A stretch of DNA of 64,000 nt. It comes from CAWJLS01 sp963843755 (lineage in GTDB: Bacteria; Acidobacteriota; Thermoanaerobaculia; Multivoradales; DATKCC01). The stretch spans positions 221,427 through 285,426 of the forward strand of contig CAWJLS010000012.1 in the NCBI GenBank assembly GCA_963843755.1, written 5' to 3'. The first letter of the stretch is position 1, and each line of letters opens with the position of its first letter. Below the pieces are notes generated by a model. That model did no database searches. It worked only from the letters and a program-made list of their open reading frames with translations, and had not been told where the DNA came from. Positions 1 to 7,982 of the stretch are shown here, piece by piece. The translations under genes were made by a program, and so were the position numbers.

Positions 1-394
<394 letters not shown>

Positions 395-570
395 GGAACG
401 TTGGAGTCTACCGGCACGCGGCAGGCGTGGGGTAGTCGCTCCAACGCAGAGCGCTTGGCGGACAATCCCGTCGGTCCTTCGCCGAGGCGTCTGCCGGAGC
501 GGCCACGCGGCATCCCCCGGCGGCGGGACTGCGACCGGCGGCGGATACCGCCAACGTCCGCTCCCCGATC

Positions 571-1794
571 CTAATAATCCACGTAGCCTTCCCGGCAGCG
601 CACCTTGGTCCCGAACCCCTTCACCTCCACCTGCACCGAGCGCCAGCTCCCGTCCCGCTTGAGGTCGGTCGGGTAGTAGCCGAGGACGTACTGGCCGCGG
701 AGCTCGGTCAGGATGCTGCGGAAGGCGTTCGGGATCTCGCTGACGTCGTCGATCTCCAGGATCCGGCCGCCGCTCTCGCGCACGATGTCGTGCAGCGTGT
801 CGAGCTCCATCTTGTTGGCGTCGGCGTCGCGCCAGGCCGACGTGTAGAGACCGGTGTCGTTCTGGCTCCGGTCCCGCAGGGCGAGCCAGTAGACCATCGC
901 CTGGCTGCGGCGGATCTTCCACAGCACGTCCTGCATGGCCAGGGCGCTGTAGACGTCGTAGCCGTCGGAGAGGACGACCACGACCCGGCGACCCTGGCGC
1001 CCGTCGAGGATCTTGAGCGACGAGTAGAGGAAGTCGGTCAGCGCCGTGCCGCCGGCCGCCTCGACGTCGCCGAGCGAGGCGTCGATCACCTTCGGGTCGT
1101 CGGTGAACGGGGTCGCCGCCAGCATCCGGTCCGAGAACAGGATGCCCATGACCTCGTCCAGATCCTGCATGCCGGAGGCGAACGAGCGCACTCCCTGCAC
1201 CGCGGACGCCAACCGCGTGCCGCGCATGCTCTGGCTGGAGTCGACCAGCAGGATGGCGGTGAGCGGCGCGTCGCCGCCTTCGAAGGTGACCAGTTGCTGC
1301 CGGGTGTCGTCGTCGATCACCTGGAAGTCGTCCCGGCCCAGCTTGCCGACCCGGTCCCCCGCCCGGGTGACGGTGACGAAGAGCTGCTGGAGCGGCAGGT
1401 CGAGGGTGTCGTTGACCTGGATCGCCGGCGTCTGGCTGGTCATCTCGCCGGACGCCCCGGAGGCCGTGAAGGCGACGGCGCGGAAGGTGTGCTCCTCGTT
1501 CTCCTGGCCGACGTCGACCGTCGCGTCCCACGGCTCTTCGGTGAGCTGGGTCCGGAGGGTGCCATCGACGTAGAGGTCGACGCGCACGATCGGATCGGGC
1601 GAGACGACGCCGATCTTCACCTGGACGGAGCCCGAGACCGGGTCGAACGGCCCCGGATCGATGATCGAGACGTTGATCGGATCGGCGGCCTGGAGCGACG
1701 GGACCCCGACGAAGAGCGCGAGCAGGCAGACCGCCGAGAGCAGCGGCAGGACGAGGGCCGCGCCGCGGACCGGCCACATCGCCACGCGCCTCAT
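571..1794 (-). CDS. VWFA-related domain protein, secreted
   Basis: A 407-residue exported protein. Residues 1-36 form a signal peptide ending near LQAAD. Residues 40-125 look like an Ig/cadherin-like beta domain, and 135-175 carry the LFVTVTRAGD...DFQVIDD lead-in typical of the acidobacterial VWFA-related family. The VWA domain spans about 176-360, with an intact metal site DSSQS at 185-189 and VVVVLSDGYD further on. The protein ends GQYVLGYYPTDLKRDGSW..., also family-typical. Its ATG at 1794 overlaps the stop of the upstream TPR gene (ATGA), so the two are probably translationally coupled. Longer in-frame extensions upstream run through the TPR gene and were rejected. The function is unknown; binding or scaffolding in the periplasm or at the surface is an inference from the family. 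Confidence 0.85.
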   Translation of the reverse strand: MRRVAMWPVRGAALVLPLLSAVCLLALFVGVPSLQAADPINVSIIDPGPFDPVSGSVQVKIGVVSPDPIVRVDLYVDGTLRTQLTEEPWDATVDVGQENEEHTFRAVAFTASGASGEMTSQTPAIQVNDTLDLPLQQLFVTVTRAGDRVGKLGRDDFQVIDDDTRQQLVTFEGGDAPLTAILLVDSSQSMRGTRLASAVQGVRSFASGMQDLDEVMGILFSDRMLAATPFTDDPKVIDASLGDVEAAGGTALTDFLYSSLKILDGRQGRRVVVVLSDGYDVYSALAMQDVLWKIRRSQAMVYWLALRDRSQNDTGLYTSAWRDADANKMELDTLHDIVRESGGRILEIDDVSEIPNAFRSILTELRGQYVLGYYPTDLKRDGSWRSVQVEVKGFGTKVRCREGYVDY

Positions 1795-3119
1795 CGGGCA
1801 CCTCCGGCGGGCGCCTGGGAGCCGCCGTCGTCGAGCAGCCGTGCCAGGCGGCCGACCCGGGAGGCGGCGCTCTCCTCGAGCGCGGCCCGGGCCTCTTCGT
1901 AGGCCCGCTGGGGGCCCATGCCGTAGAGCCGCCGCGCCGACGGCGCCGCCGTCCGTCCGGCGGTCTCCGGAAGCTCCTGAATCACCTTCAACGAGCGCTG
2001 GGGCAGGTGCCGCAGGTCGAGGACCAGGGCGAGCTGGGTGCGCAGGCGCCCGGAGCTCGGGTAGTGCTCCAGGCCCGCCCACAGAGTCTCTTCGGCTTTC
2101 TCGAGGTGGTTGCCCGCGCGCTCGAGGTTGGACAGCTCCTCGTAGGCGACCTCGCCGACCCAGTCGTCGTCGGACTCGGCGACCAGCCCTTCGAGGAGCC
2201 GCTGCGCGTCGTCGAGAGATCCCAGGCGGCGCAGGTTCACCGCCATGCGGAGCCGCCCTTCACGGTGCTGGGGATACGCATCGAGCAGCTTCAGCAGGTA
2301 CTCCGCCGCCCGGTGGTAGTTGCCGCTCCGCTCGTGGATCGTCGCCAGGCCCAGGAGGGCGGCCTCGCTGTGGGGGTCGAACTCCAGCGCCGCCAGCAAC
2401 AGCCCCAGGCCCTGGAGCTTGACACCCATCTGCTGGGCGTAGATCCCGAGGCTGGCCAGGGCGCGGGCGCCGAGCACCCGGGAGCCCTCGCTGCCACCCT
2501 TGCGGGCGTAGAGGTCGGCCATGCTGGCGGCCAGGCGCGAGGAGTGGCCGGCGAGGATCGGCTTGCCGCGCTCGATGTAGAGCCGGTAGGCGTCGTGGTG
2601 GAGCGCCAGCAGCGGCACGATCGACTCCAGGTCGCGGACGCCCAGCCAGCGCACCACGGCCACCTCCGCCTCGAGGAGCTGCTTGACCTCCTTCGGGTGG
2701 CGCCCCTCCATGTAGCCGGTCTCGAAGTCGAACAGCGCCGACAGCGCCGCGTCGCGACCGGCCGAGCCGAGGGTCAGGAGAACGTCCCGGTAGCCGGCCG
2801 CGATGTGCGCCCGGTCCTCGGCGCCGCGGTCCAGCAGCCGGTGCTTCTCCTTCATGATGTCGACCCGGCCGATGTCCTGAGACTCCGTGGGCGGAGCCTG
2901 GTTGGCCGGCGGGATCATGATCACCATCGGCGCGGGTGCTCCCTCGCCCTTCCCGTCGGCGTCGGTCCGCTCGGGCGAGCCGACCGCCGGGAGCGCGCAC
3001 AGCAAGGCGGCGAGGAGTGCGAGGAGTGCTCTCGGGGAGATCCGAGAGGTCCGCCCGGGGACCGGAGCCCCGACCGACCCTCCCGGGACGGAAGTCAACG
3101 ACGCTCGACGACTGGTCAT
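1791..3119 (-). CDS. TPR-repeat protein with signal peptide
   Basis: A 442-residue protein starting MTSRRASLTSVPGG. A hydrophobic signal segment (about 28-45, LLALLAALLCALPAVGS) is followed by a proline-rich stretch and then an all-helical body. Tetratricopeptide-like units are clear in the second half: ALLGLATIHERSGNYHRAAE, LRMAVNLRRLGSLDDAQRLL, and ELSNLERAGNHLEKAEETLW. It is probably an exported scaffold that works with the coupled VWA protein downstream (4-bp ATGA overlap). The ATG at 3119 was chosen because the signal peptide follows it directly. A TACAAT -10-like hexamer lies only 11 bp upstream, so the message may have almost no leader. The substrate or partner is unknown. Confidence 0.8.
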   Translation of the reverse strand: MTSRRASLTSVPGGSVGAPVPGRTSRISPRALLALLAALLCALPAVGSPERTDADGKGEGAPAPMVIMIPPANQAPPTESQDIGRVDIMKEKHRLLDRGAEDRAHIAAGYRDVLLTLGSAGRDAALSALFDFETGYMEGRHPKEVKQLLEAEVAVVRWLGVRDLESIVPLLALHHDAYRLYIERGKPILAGHSSRLAASMADLYARKGGSEGSRVLGARALASLGIYAQQMGVKLQGLGLLLAALEFDPHSEAALLGLATIHERSGNYHRAAEYLLKLLDAYPQHREGRLRMAVNLRRLGSLDDAQRLLEGLVAESDDDWVGEVAYEELSNLERAGNHLEKAEETLWAGLEHYPSSGRLRTQLALVLDLRHLPQRSLKVIQELPETAGRTAAPSARRLYGMGPQRAYEEARAALEESAASRVGRLARLLDDGGSQAPAGGAR

Positions 3120-3130
3120 GGTAAGGCGGC

Positions 3131-3136
3131 ATTGTA
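3131..3136 (-). promoter_or_regulatory. Candidate -10 element for the TPR/VWA pair
   Basis: TACAAT read on the minus strand, 11 bp before the ATG at 3119. A start about 7 bp downstream of it would leave a leader of about four bases, and no Shine-Dalgarno sequence is visible. There is no convincing -35 hexamer. Confidence 0.3.
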
Positions 3137-3282
3137 CCGCCTGGGGAAATTCGATGGTTGCGCACATTTTTTTCCCCTGATCAAGGCGCTCCTCACCTCG
3201 GTCGACCTCTCCGGAAACGACGACGGGGCGGAGGCCTCACGGCCGTCCGCCCCGTCGGGAGCTACTCTGTCGGGTGCAGCTC

Positions 3283-4674
3283 TCAGTGGATCCGCGTCGG
3301 GATGTGGGCGCCGATCCCCTGGCCCCGCGACTGCCCGTCGCGGCCGCCGCCACCGTTGCCTCCACCACCGTTGCCGCCGGTGGAGGGCCGGTCGAAGCGC
3401 AGCACGTCGTTGAGCTGCTTGCCGGCCTGGCGGGTGAAGACGAAGCCGGAGATCGAGGCACCCGGGATCGTCGGGATCGCCGAGGCGTCGCTACCGAAGA
3501 TGAACCGGTAGAGGTCGACCGGCGGGATGTTGGCGCCGTAGTGGTCGTTGATCGCGTCGATGAAGGCGTTCGCCGCGATGGCGTAGCCGAGCGGCGTCGG
3601 ATGGACGCCGTCCAACGAGATCAGGCCGCCGGTCACGAAGTCGGAGTTGAAGGTGATGCCGCCGAAGTCGAATCCGGTGGTGGCGCCCTGTGTCAGGACG
3701 GCGCCGATGTCGACCAGCGCCGAGTCCGTGGCGTTGGCCACGTCGCGGATGATCTGGTTGAAGGCGTTCAGCCGCGCCCGGATCGTGCCGATCTCGCCGG
3801 CCGAGAGGACCAGGCTGTCGGGCAGCGGCTGGCCGGTGCCGCCGGCCGCCGCCGGAATGCCGATGCCCTGGGCCAGGGCCTGGGAGGCCGGCAGCAGGAC
3901 GCGGTCGTTCAGGCTCAGCGGGCCGTTCGGACCGAGCAGCGGCACGAGGTTGCCGCCGATGGTGACCGGCTGGTTGGTCGCCGGATCGACCAGCACCGGC
4001 GGGATGGTCGTGACATACGGGATCGCCGTGACGTCCGGCACGGTCGCCAGGACCAGGTCGGCGCCGGCGGCCTTGAGGGCGCCGACGACGGACCGGTACT
4101 CGGCGTCGAACTGCGCCACCGGGGTCAGCGTGACGCCCTCGATCACCCGGCCGGCGGTCGCCGCGCCGAGCACGTCGTTGTTGCCGAGCCAGACGATGGC
4201 GAAGGTCGGCTGCTGGGCCAGGGCCAGCTCGAGCTGGGTGCCGAGCCCACGCAGGATGATGTCGATCAGGTCGTTGCCGGTCCGGGTCCGCAGAGCGTCA
4301 CCGACGTTGAAACCCGGCACCGACAGGTTCTGGTAGAGCCCCTGGTAGTTCAGGTTGATCGGCAGGCCGTGGCTCGGGATGGCGTCGATGACCAGCGGCG
4401 ACAGGCTCTTGAGCTGCAGCAGGCCGGGGATGCCGGGGTCGGAGATCAGGGGCTGCGCGATGTCCTGGCCGTTCGCCTGCTTGGCGACCAGCGCCGGAAC
4501 GCTGTCCTCCTGGGCGCCGCGGACGAGGCCCGCGCTGACGTAGCCCGCGCCCAGGCTGTCGCCGAGCGCCACGAACCGGGAAAAGTCGGCCCGTCCGGTG
4601 TCCTGGGCGAAGACGGGTGCCGCGGCGATCGCGGCGACCACCAACAGTGCGACCAGTGTTCTTGTCCGAAACAT
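3283..4674 (-). CDS. Secreted GDSL/SGNH-family lipase or esterase
   Basis: A 463-residue hydrolase with a signal peptide (1-23, ending VFAQ). The block I motif FVALGDSLGAGY places the catalytic serine at residue 40. A block III-like GNND sits in IVWLGNNDVLGA, and block V DGVHPTPLGY gives Asp355 and His358. The catalytic set is therefore complete. The tail (about 430-450) is glycine- and asparagine-rich and probably disordered. The gene starts 19 bp after the FadL-like porin gene on the same strand. An operon pairing extracytoplasmic ester hydrolysis with long-chain lipid uptake is a reasonable inference. The actual substrate cannot be read from sequence. Confidence 0.9.
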   Translation of the reverse strand: MFRTRTLVALLVVAAIAAAPVFAQDTGRADFSRFVALGDSLGAGYVSAGLVRGAQEDSVPALVAKQANGQDIAQPLISDPGIPGLLQLKSLSPLVIDAIPSHGLPINLNYQGLYQNLSVPGFNVGDALRTRTGNDLIDIILRGLGTQLELALAQQPTFAIVWLGNNDVLGAATAGRVIEGVTLTPVAQFDAEYRSVVGALKAAGADLVLATVPDVTAIPYVTTIPPVLVDPATNQPVTIGGNLVPLLGPNGPLSLNDRVLLPASQALAQGIGIPAAAGGTGQPLPDSLVLSAGEIGTIRARLNAFNQIIRDVANATDSALVDIGAVLTQGATTGFDFGGITFNSDFVTGGLISLDGVHPTPLGYAIAANAFIDAINDHYGANIPPVDLYRFIFGSDASAIPTIPGASISGFVFTRQAGKQLNDVLRFDRPSTGGNGGGGNGGGGRDGQSRGQGIGAHIPTRIH

Positions 4675-4693
4675 CTCGATTCCGTCCTTTCCG

Positions 4694-5995
4694 CTAGAAC
4701 CCGAGGGTCAGGCCCAGGAGGTAGCCCGTGGTGTTGAACGTGCCGTGGAAGATGTCCCCGTCCGGGAAGTCCTGGTTGCGGGTCCGCTCGTCGAACTTGA
4801 GGTACATGAAGGCGATGTCGAAGTCGAGCCCGCCGGTGTAGCCGTAGCCGATGGTCAGCCCGTTGCGGTTGGCGTCGGGAAGCAGGGCGCTGACGCTGGC
4901 CTCCGGCTGGGGGCTCTCGTCGTAGAGGTAGCCGAACCGCCACTGGGACTGGGGGCTGGTCGTCCAGCGCAGCCCGCCGCGGTAGTTGTAGACGTCGTCG
5001 TACCTCTCGGGCACCGTCGAGTCGAACGCATCGTTCTGGGTGAAGTCGATCGGCAGCTCGTTGAAGCTCGACCAACCGGTCCAGTTGACGTCGGCCTCGA
5101 CCAGCACGTTGCGGCTGACCTGGTAGGCCAGGCCGAGGCTCGCGATGTCGGGGAACTCGATGCTCGACTTGATCGGCAGGTTCTGGTCGAACGGCAGGGA
5201 GGCGGCGACCGCCGCGTCGAGGGCCGGAATGCCGGTCGAGATCTGGGTGAACCGGCCGTCGCCCTTGTAGTCCACCTTGATCTTGCTGCGGTACGACAGG
5301 CCCCAGGAGAAGCGGGGCGTCGCCTTGTGCAGGAGGCCGATGTTCCAGCCGTAGCCGTTGTCGAGGTCGCTCGTGAGCTTGGCGTCACCGATGTCCTGGA
5401 CCTGCTGGGTGAAGGGGTTCAGGAACGGGATCCGGCGGTTGAGCTCGATGTCCGACCAGCGGCCGATGACGCCGAAGCCGATGCCGAAGTTGGGGCTGGC
5501 CTGCCAGGCGATCGTCGGGTTGAGGTCGAAGGTCCTGAGCGTCGCGTCGTAGGAGATGTAGCGACCGGCCCACTCGTCGGGGTTCTTCCACTTGACGCCG
5601 AGACCGAAGGGGTCGTTGAATCCGAGGCCGAAGGTCAGGTTGGAGCTGAGCGGCTCGACCCAGTAGGCGTGAGACGGGTAGAAGATCGTGCTGTCCTGCT
5701 CTCCGGTCGCCCCGCTGCCGGGGAACGGCGCCGCCCCCTTGAAGTCCGCGCTGGACGTGGTGATCAGCGTCGTGCCGACCTGGAACGCGCGCTCGTGCTG
5801 GAAGGCCAGCCCCGCGGCGTTGTGGAACAGGGCGGAGGGGTCGTCGGCCTGGGCCGTGAACGCGCCCGCCATCCCCATGGCCTTGCTGCCGTTCTCGAAG
5901 ATGCCGAAGCCGGCGGCGAAGGCCGGCGAGGCGACCAGGGCGACCAGCGCCCCGATCATGAGTGGTTGGATCCAAGAGGTACAACGGCTGCGCAT
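4694..5995 (-). CDS. FadL/OmpP1/TodX-family outer membrane transporter
   Basis: A 433-residue outer-membrane beta-barrel of the long-chain fatty acid/hydrocarbon porin family. A signal peptide (1-27, ending SPAFA) precedes the family hallmark AAGFGIFENGSKAMGMAGAF and the N-terminal hatch signature DDPSALFHNAAGLAF. Alternating amphipathic strands continue to a terminal phenylalanine (GLTLGF), the usual barrel-assembly signal. The ATG at 5995 has a strong Shine-Dalgarno sequence (AAGGAGGAGG, 6 bp spacer). It is first in a two-gene operon with the GDSL esterase. A candidate promoter lies about 120 bp upstream. Family assignment is firm; the transported lipid is unknown. Confidence 0.92.
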   Translation of the reverse strand: MRSRCTSWIQPLMIGALVALVASPAFAAGFGIFENGSKAMGMAGAFTAQADDPSALFHNAAGLAFQHERAFQVGTTLITTSSADFKGAAPFPGSGATGEQDSTIFYPSHAYWVEPLSSNLTFGLGFNDPFGLGVKWKNPDEWAGRYISYDATLRTFDLNPTIAWQASPNFGIGFGVIGRWSDIELNRRIPFLNPFTQQVQDIGDAKLTSDLDNGYGWNIGLLHKATPRFSWGLSYRSKIKVDYKGDGRFTQISTGIPALDAAVAASLPFDQNLPIKSSIEFPDIASLGLAYQVSRNVLVEADVNWTGWSSFNELPIDFTQNDAFDSTVPERYDDVYNYRGGLRWTTSPQSQWRFGYLYDESPQPEASVSALLPDANRNGLTIGYGYTGGLDFDIAFMYLKFDERTRNQDFPDGDIFHGTFNTTGYLLGLTLGF

Positions 5996-6111
5996 CCCTT
6001 ACCTCCTCCTTAGGGCTCTGATTCGGCCCGGAACGATTCCGGGGCGGATCGGTCGTCACACGAAACTCCGGCGAGGGCACCCGGAACAAGACTAGATCAA
6101 CTGACCGAAAC

Positions 6112-6140
6112 AGCGTAATCGACGCTCAAACGCCTGTCAA
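6112..6140 (-). promoter_or_regulatory. Candidate sigma70-type promoter of the fadL-like/GDSL operon
   Basis: Perfect -35 TTGACA (6135-6140) and -10 TACGCT (6112-6117), 17 bp apart, read on the minus strand toward the porin gene. The -10 is only moderate. Confidence 0.45.
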
Positions 6141-6215
6141 TCAAGGCTTCCCGCCGCACCGACCACCCTGCGCCGAGGCGATGGCACTGCTACACTTCCC
6201 CCTGGAGATCCGATC

Positions 6216-6713
6216 ATGAACTTCGACACCGACATCGAGCGCGAAACCTTCGAAAAAGTCCGTGAGTACGTGGACGAGCTGATCGACGAGCCCTATCTGG
6301 ACGAGGAGACCGGCCACTTCTACGGCCGCTACGGCTCGACCGTGCTCGAGGTCGGCGTCGAGCCCTACGGTCCCGCCGAGACGGTGGTCCGGATCACCGC
6401 CTATTGCGCCCAGGGGGTCGAGGTGGACGACAGCCTGCTGGAGGGACTGCTCGGCCTCAACCACTCCCTGCCGGTGGGGGCGTTCTCCCTGGTGGGCTCC
6501 GACGTCTTCTTCGCCCACACCCTGTTCGGCAGGACCCTCCAGCCGCGCAACTTCCTCGGCGCGGTGGCCGCGGTGGCGACGGTCGCCGACGAGTACGACG
6601 ACCGCATCGTGGCGGAGTACGGCGGCGAGACGGCGCTCGACCGGATCGAGTCGACCGGCGACCCGAAGCGCCGGCGCGACAAGGCCGGGGCGGACCTGCT
6701 GGCCGGCCGCTGA
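6216..6713 (+). CDS. YbjN/T3SS-chaperone-like small protein
   Basis: A 165-residue soluble acidic protein with no signal peptide. The alternating strand/helix pattern around LEVGVEPYGPAETVVRITAY and LLEGLLGLNHSLPVGAFSLV resembles the YbjN/CesT-type peptide-binding chaperone fold, in which a small alpha/beta domain has a conserved central NxxLPxGxF-like turn. The tail after residue 150 is basic and probably flexible. The start ATG follows GGAG at 8-bp spacing. Downstream, smpB converges on it. The chaperone role is a fold-level guess; no catalytic residues are evident. Confidence 0.6.
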   Translation: MNFDTDIERETFEKVREYVDELIDEPYLDEETGHFYGRYGSTVLEVGVEPYGPAETVVRITAYCAQGVEVDDSLLEGLLGLNHSLPVGAFSLVGSDVFFAHTLFGRTLQPRNFLGAVAAVATVADEYDDRIVAEYGGETALDRIESTGDPKRRRDKAGADLLAGR

Positions 6714-6770
6714 GCGCCCGCCAACCCTGCCCCCAACCAGTAGGGCCAGTAGAGCCAGTAGAACGGCGCG

Positions 6771-7247
6771 TCAGTACTTGACGCCCTTGAGCGCCTCGCG
6801 CATCTCCTTCTCCTGGACCTTCTTCTTCTCCGCGTGGCGCTTGTCGTAGAGCTTCTTGCCCTGGGCCAGGGCGATCTCCACCTTGATCCAGCTCCCCTTG
6901 AGGTAGACCGCCAGGGGGACCACTGTCTGCCCCTTGATGATCGAGCGGCCGAACAGCTTGTCGATCTCCCGCCGGGAGAGCAGGAGCTTGCGCGGCCGCT
7001 CCGGGTCGTGGTTCTGCCGGTTGCCGTGAGTGTAGGGGCTGATGTGGGCGCCGACCAGCCAGGCCTCGCCGTCGGTGACACTGACGTAGCTGTCCTTGAG
7101 CTGCACCTTGCCCTGGCGCGCCGACTTGACCTCGGTTCCGGTGAGGGCCATGCCGGCCTCGAAGGTCTCGAGGATGTGGTAGTCGTGGCGGGCCTTGCGG
7201 TTGCGGGCCAGCACTTTGACCGGGCGCTTCTCGGTGCCGTTCGTCAT
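6771..7247 (-). CDS. smpB: SmpB, tmRNA-binding protein for trans-translation
   Basis: A full-length 158-residue SmpB, which delivers tmRNA to stalled ribosomes. Family motifs in order: KVLARNRKARHDYHILETFE, MALTGTEVKSARQGKVQLKD, HISPYTHGNRQNHDPERPRK, LLLSRREIDKLFGR, and the C-terminal tail YDKRHAEKKKVQEKE that enters the mRNA channel. The start MTNGTEKRPVKV at 7247 is typical in length. No tmRNA gene (ssrA) is visible nearby. The product of the divergent neighbour (7333 onward) is unrelated. Confidence 0.97.
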   Translation of the reverse strand: MTNGTEKRPVKVLARNRKARHDYHILETFEAGMALTGTEVKSARQGKVQLKDSYVSVTDGEAWLVGAHISPYTHGNRQNHDPERPRKLLLSRREIDKLFGRSIIKGQTVVPLAVYLKGSWIKVEIALAQGKKLYDKRHAEKKKVQEKEMREALKGVKY

Positions 7248-7332
7248 GGGACCGAGGAGTCTACCAGCGAGCGGCCAACTGCGGGGTCGATTGCGGAGCG
7301 AATCGCGCCTGGGTGCTAGTCTTCCTGCGCCG

Positions 7333-7944
7333 ATGCGTGTCCGCCGCGCCACCTCCCTGTCCGCCGCCCTGCCCAGGACCCTGGTCGTGGCCCTGCTGCC
7401 GGCCCTGCTCCTGACCTTGGTTGCGGCCGCCCCGGCCCGGGCCGACGACCCCCAGATCCACGGGCTCAAGGTACAGCTCGACGGCCGCCGGGTGATGGTC
7501 GACTTCGTCCTCACCGACGGCTTCGACGACGACCTGATCGAGCGGGTGAGCTCCGGGCTGCCGACCAGCATCGTCTACGAGCTCGAGCTGATGCGCGACC
7601 GCAAGCGGTGGTTCGACCGGCCGCTCGAAAGCTCGACCGTGCAGGTGGTGGCCATGTTCGACGCCCGCGCCCGCGAGTACCTGGTCAACTACAAGCTCGA
7701 CGGCAAGCTGGTCGAGAGCCGCATGGCCCGCGACCTGGACGAGCTGCGCACGGCGATGACCGAGTTCGACCAGTTGCCGGCCTTCACCCTCGAGCCGCTC
7801 GCCCGGCGCTCGCGGCTGCTGGTCAAGGTGCGCGCCCTGCTCGGCTCGAAGACCCTGTTCTCGTTCATCCCGACGCGGGTGAACACCGAGTGGCGCGAGT
7901 CGCCGAAGTTCAGGCCGCCGGACGACCTGCTGCCACCTCCCTGA
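7333..7944 (+). CDS. DUF4390-family exported protein
   Basis: A 203-residue protein with an N-terminal signal sequence (about 15-37, VVALLPALLLTLVAAAPARA). A beta-rich domain follows, with DFVLTDGFDDDLIERVSSGL and VYELELMRDRKRWFDRPL, as in DUF4390 proteins. It sits directly upstream of an NtrY-like kinase, with the next ATG 38 bp after its stop. That order is common for this family, so the protein may modulate the kinase's periplasmic domain (inference). The ATG at 7333 gives a complete signal peptide; longer upstream extensions overlap smpB and are unlikely. Confidence 0.8.
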   Translation: MRVRRATSLSAALPRTLVVALLPALLLTLVAAAPARADDPQIHGLKVQLDGRRVMVDFVLTDGFDDDLIERVSSGLPTSIVYELELMRDRKRWFDRPLESSTVQVVAMFDARAREYLVNYKLDGKLVESRMARDLDELRTAMTEFDQLPAFTLEPLARRSRLLVKVRALLGSKTLFSFIPTRVNTEWRESPKFRPPDDLLPPP

Positions 7945-7982
7945 CCCCGCCCCACGGGAACCCGATCCGGTCTCGCCCGCAG

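Noticed and set aside
395..570. LexA (SOS) box upstream of uvrA
   Set aside because: No dyad resembling a LexA site was seen.
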